Shown here in pieces: positions 1 to 5,077 of a DNA stretch of 6,716 nucleotides. The notes beneath the pieces were generated by a model that saw nothing but the letters and a program-made list of their open reading frames with translations, made no database searches and was not told where the DNA came from. The DNA is from Candidatus Omnitrophota bacterium (GTDB lineage: Bacteria; Omnitrophota; Gorgyraeia; Aquiviventales; Aquiviventaceae): contig JACQRB010000029.1 in NCBI GenBank assembly GCA_016206685.1, positions 1-6,716 of the forward strand, written 5' to 3'. Made by a program: the position numbers and the translations under genes. The stretch's first letter is position 1. Each line of letters begins with the position of its first letter.

Positions 1-1253
1 CGCTCACGTGGCTGACATGCCTGATCGCGACGCTGGCGATGAGCGGCCTGCCGGGCTTCCAGCAGGATCGCGTCCTTGCTCCAGAAGCCGCTTAGCAGCG
101 GCACCCCGCTCATCGCCAGCGTGGCGATGAGGAAGGCCAGCCAGGTCAACGGCATGGCTCGGCGCAAGCCCCCCAGATGGGCGAGGTCTTGCTGATGCGT
201 CGCGTGGATCACGCTGCCGGCCCCGAGAAACAGCAAAGCTTTGAAGCACGCGTGCGTCACCAGGTGGAACACCGCCAGGCCCGCCGCACCCAGCCCCAGC
301 GCCGTCATCATCAGGCCCAACTGGCTGATGGTCGAGTACGCCAGCACCCGCTTGATGTCGGTCATCGTCAGGGCCACCGTGCCGGCGAACAGGTGGGTGG
401 CCAGGCCGATCACCAGCACGACGCGCAGGCTCTCCGGCGTAAACAGCGGCAGGGTGCGCGCGACCAGATACACGCCGGCGGCCACCATGGTCGCCGCGTG
501 GATCAGCGCGGACACCGGCGTGGGGCCTTCCATGGCGTCCGGCAGCCAGACGTGCAACGGGATCTGCGCGGACTTGCCCACCGCCCCGAAGAAGATGAGG
601 ACGCTGATGAGCGTCAGCAGCGCGTCGCGGTGCTGCACCAGCATCCGCGTGCGGATCAGGTCGAGGTGGCCGAACTGCAAATCCCCCGCGGTGAAGGCCA
701 GCAGCAGGATCCCCGCCAGCAGCCCCGTGTCTCCGATGCGGGTGGTCAGAAACGCTTTGCGTCCGGCATCGGCCGCGGCCGGCTTCTCGAACCAGAAGCT
801 GATGAGCAGATACGAGCACAGGCCGACCAGCTCCCAGCCCGCATAGAGCAGCAGAAAGTGGTCCGCCAGGACGAGCGTGAGCATCGAAGCGCAGAACAGC
901 GACAGGTAGGCGAAGAACCGACGGAAGCGCGCGTCGTCGCGCATGTACCCGATCGAGTAGCACTGGATCATGGTGCCGATGAGCGTGACGACGGCCAGCA
1001 TCACCCAGCTCAGGCCGTCCACCGCCAGCCCGATCGTCCATAGCGAATCCTGCGCAGGCAGCCACGCCCATCGCACCGACAGCGAATGGCCGTGCCAGAT
1101 CTGGGGCCCGATGAGGAAGGTCAGGACCCCTGAGCCCGCCAGCGCCGCGACCGACACCCACCCCGCCACCAGCGGGGCCAGGCGACGTCCCAGGAGGATG
1201 AGCAGCACGAAGGACGCCAGCGGCAGCAGGGGGATCCACGCGAACAGCGGCAT
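1..1253 (-). CDS. nuoL: NADH-quinone oxidoreductase subunit L (partial, disrupted near window edge)
   Basis: This is the distal antiporter-like membrane subunit of respiratory complex I, which takes part in proton translocation. The ATG at 1253-1251 overlaps the nuoK stop by one base (TGATG), with GAGAGGG just upstream. I translated the frame by hand. Family landmarks are GWELVG with Glu142, RIGDTG with Asp176, VGKSAQIPLHVWLPDAM with Lys228, HAATMVAGV, HACFKALLF with Lys338 and SGFWSKD with Lys393; these match the conserved Glu and Lys positions of the E. coli channel. About eleven or more hydrophobic segments are visible. A full NuoL has roughly 600-650 residues. Here family similarity stops near residue 400 (position 54). 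The frame stays open to the edge, but its last 17 residues are Arg/Gln-rich and unlike NuoL, because the DNA there is an inverted nuoL-like fragment. A longer open frame on the same strand (4-1239) is only a shadow. Confidence 0.93.
   Translation of the reverse strand, partial: MPLFAWIPLLPLASFVLLILLGRRLAPLVAGWVSVAALAGSGVLTFLIGPQIWHGHSLSVRWAWLPAQDSLWTIGLAVDGLSWVMLAVVTLIGTMIQCYSIGYMRDDARFRRFFAYLSLFCASMLTLVLADHFLLLYAGWELVGLCSYLLISFWFEKPAAADAGRKAFLTTRIGDTGLLAGILLLAFTAGDLQFGHLDLIRTRMLVQHRDALLTLISVLIFFGAVGKSAQIPLHVWLPDAMEGPTPVSALIHAATMVAAGVYLVARTLPLFTPESLRVVLVIGLATHLFAGTVALTMTDIKRVLAYSTISQLGLMMTALGLGAAGLAVFHLVTHACFKALLFLGAGSVIHATHQQDLAHLGGLRRAMPLTWLAFLIATLAMSGVPLLSGFWSKDAILLEARQAAHRQRRDQACQPRE
3..59 (+). 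pseudogene. Inverted fragment of a second nuoL-like sequence
   Basis: Read on the plus strand, positions 3-59 encode LTWLTCLIATLAMSGLPGF. The nuoL gene on the opposite strand encodes LTWLAFLIATLAMSGVP at 149-99, in the matching register. The two 51-base stretches agree at 41 positions by hand count, so they are diverged copies and not the same sequence read twice. On the plus strand the frame leaves the family after GF and stops at a TAG at 90-92. The fragment must begin left of the window. It may be the end of a paralogous or foreign nuoL facing this one, or a chimeric assembly join. NuoM is less likely, because the LTWL..LIATLAMSG wording matches NuoL closely. Confidence 0.6.
3..149. repeat. 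Imperfect inverted repeat formed by two nuoL-like segments
   Basis: The left arm is 3-53 and the right arm 99-149, about 80% identical when one is reverse-complemented. A perfect 17-base core lies at 30-46 and 106-122. The 45 bases between the arms include GGCTTCC at 54-60, next to the point where both readings leave the NuoL family. The repeat is best explained by two homologous coding segments in opposite orientation, not by a regulatory hairpin, because the similarity respects codons. Confidence 0.75.
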
Positions 1254-1555
1254 CACCCTCTCAACAGATTGACTTGATCCGCCAGCACGGTGTTGGCGGT
1301 CCGGTACAGCCCCAGCACGATCGCCAGGCCGACCGCCGCCTCACAGGCCGCCAGGGCGATCACAAACAGCGCAAACGCCTGCCCCTGGGGATGGCCTGAG
1401 GCTTGTCCCAGCACGACAAAGTTCAGGCTGGCGGCGTTCAGGATCAACTCGATGGACAGCAGGATGGCGATGGCGTTGCGGCGGGTCAACACGCCAAACA
1501 CCCCGATCGCAAAGAGGGCGCTGCCCAGGAACAAGAGCGGCCGCACAGGAATCAT
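1253..1555 (-). CDS. nuoK: NADH-quinone oxidoreductase subunit K
   Basis: This small membrane subunit of complex I belongs to the MrpC-like family and forms part of the proton path next to NuoJ, NuoA and NuoH. The 100-residue length is normal. Three hydrophobic helices are visible (about residues 5-22, 28-49 and 60-84). The two buried glutamates that define the family are present: Glu36 in SIELILNA and Glu72 in ACEAAVGLA. The start codon overlaps the end of nuoJ as ATGA, and no Shine-Dalgarno sequence is seen upstream (the preceding bases are pyrimidine-rich). Translation is therefore probably coupled to nuoJ. The stop overlaps the nuoL start by one base. Confidence 0.97.
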   Translation of the reverse strand: MIPVRPLLFLGSALFAIGVFGVLTRRNAIAILLSIELILNAASLNFVVLGQASGHPQGQAFALFVIALAACEAAVGLAIVLGLYRTANTVLADQVNLLRG

Positions 1556-2097
1556 GCAGAGGAGGATGGAGGCGCCTGAGCCCGACGCTGTCGGGGCGAG
1601 GCCGCCACGGCGATCGCGCCCACCATGGACGCCACAAACACGACGCTGATCACCTCAAAGGGCAGCACCAGCGTCGTGATCAGCTCCCGCCCGAGCTCCT
1701 GCAGGCTGACGGGCGCCCCCCCGACCGCAGTCGGGGTCGGGACCGGGATCGCGGCGATCACGCAGGCCAGCAGCGCGAACAACGCCAGCGACGCCACCGC
1801 CGCCGGCCATTGGCTGGCTGCAGCCGTAGAACCCGCCGGTCTATGCACGCGCGCGGTGAGCATGATCGCGAAGACCACGAGCGTCAGGATCGCCCCGACG
1901 TAGATCAGGATCTGCACGAACGCCAGGAACTCCGCGCCGACGAGGAGAAACAGCCCGGCCACGCCGACCAGCACCACCCCGAGGCTCAAGGCGGCCCGGA
2001 ACAGATTGCCGAGGGTGACGACCAAGATCGCGCCGGCGATCACCAGCGCGCTGAGGAACCACAGCCCGGCTTGGGCGAGAACAATCGGGGGTTGCAT
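1552..2097 (-). CDS. nuoJ: NADH-quinone oxidoreductase subunit J
   Basis: This is a membrane subunit of complex I at the junction of the hydrophilic arm and the proton-pumping arm. It has 181 residues and about five hydrophobic segments (roughly residues 10-28, 33-53, 56-81, 97-118 and 143-166). The hallmark is the third helix, GAEFLAFVQILIYVGAI at 54-70, the family's conserved stretch. The tail is a short Arg/Gln/Pro/Ser extension. In most bacteria nuoJ follows nuoI inside one nuo operon; here it lies 20 bases after the pyrE stop with no nuoI before it. No Shine-Dalgarno sequence precedes the ATG. A TATAAT hexamer upstream would give a leader of only about 12 bases, which could account for the missing ribosome site. 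Confidence 0.95.
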   Translation of the reverse strand: MQPPIVLAQAGLWFLSALVIAGAILVVTLGNLFRAALSLGVVLVGVAGLFLLVGAEFLAFVQILIYVGAILTLVVFAIMLTARVHRPAGSTAAASQWPAAVASLALFALLACVIAAIPVPTPTAVGGAPVSLQELGRELITTLVLPFEVISVVFVASMVGAIAVAASPRQRRAQAPPSSSA

Positions 2098-2116
2098 GCG
2101 GTGTTGAAGAACAGCG

Positions 2117-2125
2117 ATTATAGCA
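2117..2125 (-). promoter_or_regulatory. Possible extended -10 promoter for nuoJKL
   Basis: On the minus strand the sequence reads TGCTATAAT, a perfect TATAAT with the TG of an extended -10 element, embedded in GC-rich DNA and spanning the pyrE stop codon. No good -35 is present: the hexamer at 17-base spacing is TAGTCG, matching TTGACA at three positions. Transcription would start near 2110, about 12 bases before the nuoJ ATG. Chance occurrence is possible, and nuoJ may simply be read through from the pyr operon. Confidence 0.4.
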
Positions 2126-2714
2126 CAGACCGTCGTGGGCGACTACCCGGGTGCGTCAGCGGCACGTCTTCCTTGCACAGCGGGCAGTCGTGCCGGTTGA
2201 AGTGCTCAAAATCCAGAATCAGCAGCCGCTCGTACTTCCACCGCTTCGGAAATTTCACGGAGCCGCCTGAGCGGTCCACGATGACGCCGATGCCGACGAC
2301 CTTCGCGCCCAGCGCCTCCATGAGGTCCGCCACCTTCCTGGCGGACTCGCCGGTCGTGATCACGTCCTCGACGACCAGGATGCGGTCTTTCTTGGTCACG
2401 GTGAAGCCCCGGCGCAGCTGCATCTCGGCGTCCACGCGCTCGGTATAGAGCGCGCGCGTGCCCAGCACCCGCGCGACCTCGTAGGAGACGAGGATGCCGC
2501 CGATGGCCGGGCCGATGATGATGGTCGGCTTCTTCGAGGCGAAGCGGCGCGCCAGCTCCCGGCAGACGATGGCGGCCAGCCGCGGATGCTGCAGGAACTG
2601 GGCGCATTGGAAGTAGTGCCCGCTGTGCAGCCCGGACGCCAATTCGAAATGCCCCCGCTGCAGGGCGTTGGCTTTCCGGAAGATCGCCAGCAGCTGATCC
2701 CGTGTTAACGCCAT
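2118..2714 (-). CDS. pyrE: Orotate phosphoribosyltransferase
   Basis: This cytoplasmic enzyme joins orotate to PRPP to give orotidine 5'-monophosphate, the fifth step of de novo UMP synthesis. It has 198 residues. The PRPP-binding loop is ILVVEDVITTGES at 112-124, with the acidic pair Glu116-Asp117. Substrate-contact segments include FELASGLHSGHYF (23-35), GPAIGGIL (68-75) and YTERVDAEMQLRRGF (90-104), the flexible-loop region. The C-terminus holds CPLCKEDVPLTHPGSR (177-192), with Cys177 and Cys180 as a CxxC pair; I recall similar tails in PyrE of several deep-branching bacteria. The ATG follows the pyrF stop after three bases and has GGAGG eight bases upstream, which fixes the start. Confidence 0.97.
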   Translation of the reverse strand: MALTRDQLLAIFRKANALQRGHFELASGLHSGHYFQCAQFLQHPRLAAIVCRELARRFASKKPTIIIGPAIGGILVSYEVARVLGTRALYTERVDAEMQLRRGFTVTKKDRILVVEDVITTGESARKVADLMEALGAKVVGIGVIVDRSGGSVKFPKRWKYERLLILDFEHFNRHDCPLCKEDVPLTHPGSRPRRSVL

Positions 2715-2717
2715 GTC

Positions 2718-3440
2718 CTAATCCTCCATTTCGTCAAGCAGTTGCTGCGCCGCTGCGCGCGGGTCAGGCGCCTCGGTAATCGGGCGCCCCACCACCAGCA
2801 AGTCGGCGCCGTTGGCCATCGCCTCGGCAGGCGTGGCGAGACGACGCTGGTCATTGCGACCTGCCGCCCACGACGGGCGGATGCCTGGACAGACGATGGC
2901 AAGTTTCGCGTCAGGGAACGCGTCGCGAATGTCTTTCACTTCTTGCGCAGAGGCGACGATCCCGTCGCATTTGGCGTGGATGGCCTCGCCCACAAGATCA
3001 CACACGTCCCTGCTCAGCTCCTGCCGTCCCCCGCGCTTCTGCGAACCTCCGCCGGTCGTCGCCGGAACAGCCACGCTGGTCAGCACGGTGACCGCAAGGA
3101 TCTTCGGCCGGGGCCTCGCGTCCCGGACGCCGTGCACCGCGGCTTCCAACATGGCTCTTCGTCCTTTCGCGTGGACGGTCAAGAGCGACACGCCGTGGGC
3201 GGCCGCCGCGCGGCAGCTCTTCTCCACCGTCGAGGGGATGTCGTGGAACTTCAGGTCCAAAAACACCTCAAACCCCAGGGCCTTGAACTTCGCGATGGCC
3301 TCGGGCCCGGCGGCGGTGAACAGGATGCTGCCAATTTTGGCATAGCGCGCCAGCCCGCGCAACTGCCGTCCTAACGCCAACGCCTTGGACAGCTCCGGCG
3401 AATCGAAGGCCACGATCAAGCGATCAGCCGCTGACGGCAT
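2718..3440 (-). CDS. pyrF: Orotidine 5'-phosphate decarboxylase
   Basis: This enzyme decarboxylates OMP to UMP, the last step of the pathway. It has 240 residues, a normal length for the bacterial TIM-barrel family. The catalytic Asp-Lys-x-x-Asp signature is intact as FLDLKFHDIPST, with Asp62, Lys64 and Asp67. Also visible are AFDSP at the first strand (11-15), AKIGS with Lys35 (34-38), the phosphate-binding PGIRP (185-189) and GRPI with Arg219. The segment after VLTS, about residues 126-140, is Gly/Arg/Gln-rich and reads unlike the usual sequence there. The ATG overlaps the end of pyrD by 17 bases, suggesting translational coupling. PyrF is separate from PyrE, not fused to it as in eukaryotes. 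Confidence 0.97.
   Translation of the reverse strand: MPSAADRLIVAFDSPELSKALALGRQLRGLARYAKIGSILFTAAGPEAIAKFKALGFEVFLDLKFHDIPSTVEKSCRAAAAHGVSLLTVHAKGRRAMLEAAVHGVRDARPRPKILAVTVLTSVAVPATTGGGSQKRGGRQELSRDVCDLVGEAIHAKCDGIVASAQEVKDIRDAFPDAKLAIVCPGIRPSWAAGRNDQRRLATPAEAMANGADLLVVGRPITEAPDPRAAAQQLLDEMED
2723..2727 (-). promoter_or_regulatory. Shine-Dalgarno sequence of pyrE
   Basis: GGAGG sits eight bases before the pyrE ATG, inside the last codons of pyrF. It is the best-placed ribosome site in the window and supports the chosen pyrE start. Confidence 0.75.
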
Positions 3441-4356
3441 CCGTCCGAAGGGTTCCGATCAGCTCCTGCATCGACGCCATCCGGTGGCGCGCCAGATAGC
3501 GGCGCAGACCTTTCAAGACCGCCAGCGCGGCCGCGGGGTCGGCGAAATGGGCCGTGCCCACCGCGACGGCGCTCGCCCCGGCGAGGAAGAACTCCACCGC
3601 GTCCTCCCCGCGCACGATGCCGCCGATCCCGATCACCGGGCAGCGCACCGCCTGGCTGACCCTCCACACGCGATACACCGCCAGCGGCCGGATGGCCGGG
3701 CCGCTCAATCCCCCGGCGAGGGAGCCGAGCCTCGAGCGGCGCGTGCGCGGATCCAGGCTCATGCCGGTGAACGTGTTGCCGACGGCGATCGCGTCGGCGC
3801 CGGCCCGCTCAGCCGCCTGCGCGACGGGGCGGATATCGGTGACATCCGGGCTGAGCTTTGCGATCAGCGGCTTGGCGGTCTTGGCCCGCGCCGCCGTGAC
3901 GAGATCGCGCGTGGCGTCGGCGTCCTGCGCGACCATGAGCGCCGAGGCATGGGTGAGGTTCGGGCACGACAGGTTCAGTTCGATCGCCGCGACCGCCGGC
4001 TGGTCGTCCAACCTCGCGCAGAGGACCTGGACGTCCTCCAGCGACTCGCCCAAGACGCTCACGATGACCGGGATGTTGAGCGAGGCCGCCTCGGGGAGTT
4101 TCTCCGAGAGGAAGGCGTCCAACCCGACGTTCTGCAGCCCAACGGAGTTGAGCATCCCTGAGGAGGTTTCCACCAGCCGAGGGGGCGGGTTGCCGGTGCG
4201 TGGCTTGAGGGTGATCGTCTTGGTGACAATCCCGCCGAGCGCCTTGAGCCTGACCGCCTGCTGGAATTCCACGCCGTAGCCAAACGTCCCGGCGGCCACC
4301 AGCACTGGATTGGCGAGCTGCAACGTGCCGATCCGCACACAGACATCCACGATCAT
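3424..4356 (-). CDS. pyrD: Dihydroorotate dehydrogenase, class 1B type (catalytic subunit)
   Basis: This FMN-dependent enzyme oxidises dihydroorotate to orotate. It has 310 residues, as expected for the cytosolic class 1B catalytic subunit. The active-site base is a cysteine, Cys131 in NLSCPN (128-133), flanked by Asn128 and Asn133; class 2 membrane enzymes carry serine there. FMN and substrate contacts include TKT with Lys46, the stretch from GNPPPR (55-60) to GMLNSVGLQN (67-76), AKLSP with Lys167, GNTFTGM (193-199), GGLSGP (215-220) and GIGGI (243-247). The class 1B wording around PRTGNPPPR and GMLNSVGLQN is strong. Such enzymes normally pair with the iron-sulfur flavoprotein PyrK to reduce NAD+, but no pyrK is in this window. 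The gap to the preceding PilZ gene is six bases and no clear Shine-Dalgarno is seen. Confidence 0.96.
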   Translation of the reverse strand: MIVDVCVRIGTLQLANPVLVAAGTFGYGVEFQQAVRLKALGGIVTKTITLKPRTGNPPPRLVETSSGMLNSVGLQNVGLDAFLSEKLPEAASLNIPVIVSVLGESLEDVQVLCARLDDQPAVAAIELNLSCPNLTHASALMVAQDADATRDLVTAARAKTAKPLIAKLSPDVTDIRPVAQAAERAGADAIAVGNTFTGMSLDPRTRRSRLGSLAGGLSGPAIRPLAVYRVWRVSQAVRCPVIGIGGIVRGEDAVEFFLAGASAVAVGTAHFADPAAALAVLKGLRRYLARHRMASMQELIGTLRTDAVSG

Positions 4357-4362
4357 GCTCGT

Positions 4363-4725
4363 TTAGGTGGCAGGTTTGTGTTTATGCAAAAAGAACTCCA
4401 CGATGTTGGCCAACTCTTGTCTGACAGCAGGCTCAAGTGGCGTAAAGTGCACGCCATGCTCCACCATGGAGCCGCGGACCACTTGGCGTTGCCAGACCAC
4501 GACGCCCTTCAGTTTGACCGGTGGTTTGAGGTTCGGAAGTTGCACGTGAAGCTCCAGGAGGGAGCCGGTTGGGTATGCATGTTCACTCATCAAGCAAACC
4601 CCACCCACGCTGAGATCTCTGATTGGTGTCGCACGCCAATCGGTTTCCCCAAGCGATGGACATCGATACTTCACGATAAACGCTTGCTCAATCCTTGGCC
4701 ACCGCCGACGTTCTGGGGCCGTCAT
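4363..4725 (-). CDS. PilZ-domain protein (second of a pair, lower GC)
   Basis: A 120-residue stand-alone PilZ protein, the family that binds cyclic di-GMP. Both parts of the ligand signature are present: RxxxR as Arg7-Arg11 in RRRWPR (6-11), and DxSxxG as Asp37, Ser39 and Gly42 in DLSVGG. Predicted beta-strands follow (LLELHVQLP, KLKGVVVW, HGVHF), then a C-terminal helix ending in Lys/His residues, the usual PilZ barrel-plus-helix layout. There is no signal peptide, membrane segment or second domain, so it is probably a cytoplasmic sensor or adaptor. The ATG lies three bases after the previous PilZ stop, with GGAAGGG seven bases upstream. Its GC content is about 54% over 4381-4680 by hand count, clearly lower than its neighbours. 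The partner or output is unknown. Confidence 0.88.
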   Translation of the reverse strand: MTAPERRRWPRIEQAFIVKYRCPSLGETDWRATPIRDLSVGGVCLMSEHAYPTGSLLELHVQLPNLKPPVKLKGVVVWQRQVVRGSMVEHGVHFTPLEPAVRQELANIVEFFLHKHKPAT

Positions 4726-4728
4726 GGT

Positions 4729-5076
4729 TTAGCCCTTCCGGCTTTTCAAAAACTGCACCAGCTCCTCGATGAAGGCCCGCTGCCCGTCGGTGACGTTGAT
4801 AAACACCGCGCCGTATTCGAGCGCCTCGGGCCTGGCGGCATCCACCCAGAGCACCTGGCCGGTCACGGCGTAGGGCCCCATGCGGCCCGGCAGGGTCAAT
4901 TGGAACTCAAGGGTGGCGTCTTGGTCAACCGGCTCGAGGCTGGTGAACCGCACCCCACCGGCGCTCAGCTCCTGCACCAGCCCATCGAGCCACATTCCCA
5001 GAAATCCTCCCAGGACGCGAAAGCGCACGGGCATCGGGATAGGCACGCGATCAAACTCCCGGCGTTCGCTGCCCAT
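4729..5076 (-). CDS. PilZ-domain protein (first of a pair)
   Basis: A 115-residue stand-alone PilZ protein, probably a cytoplasmic cyclic di-GMP receptor. The N-terminal RxxxR is present (Arg6-Arg10 in RREFDR). The second signature reads ELSAGG at 36-41, with Glu36 where Asp or Asn is usual, followed by Ser38 and Gly41, so ligand binding is likely but less certain. Strands TLEFQLTLP and YAVTGQVLWVD and a final helix (FIEELVQFLKSRKG) complete the fold. I chose the ATG at 5076, one base after the carB stop, over the in-frame ATG at 5151: the longer version would add 25 residues unlike PilZ and overlap carB by 74 bases. AGGAGGT lies 14 bases upstream, rather far. The layout resembles the next gene, suggesting an old duplication. 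Confidence 0.87.
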   Translation of the reverse strand: MGSERREFDRVPIPMPVRFRVLGGFLGMWLDGLVQELSAGGVRFTSLEPVDQDATLEFQLTLPGRMGPYAVTGQVLWVDAARPEALEYGAVFINVTDGQRAFIEELVQFLKSRKG

Positions 5077-5077
5077 G

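Noticed and set aside
177..1043. Long plus-strand open frame opposite nuoL
   Set aside because: The product is a Gln/Arg/His-rich string typical of the antisense of a GC-rich membrane protein gene, with no domain, and the opposite strand is clearly coding.
4..1239. A 411-codon open frame on the minus strand, longer than most genes here
   Set aside because: Its product is Arg/His/Pro/Gly-rich low-complexity sequence with no family resemblance, while the overlapping frame from 1253 reads as clear NuoL. It is a GC-driven shadow.
2742..3374. Plus-strand open frames opposite pyrF, and similar ones opposite pyrD (3385-4161 and 3554-4279)
   Set aside because: They lie antisense to enzymes with intact catalytic motifs and show no motifs of their own; stop-free antisense frames are expected at this GC content.
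4363..5076. The two small genes as a diverged PyrK
   Set aside because: Neither has the FAD/NAD ferredoxin-reductase motifs or the clustered cysteines of a 2Fe-2S site; both carry the RxxxR and [D/E]xSxxG features of PilZ.
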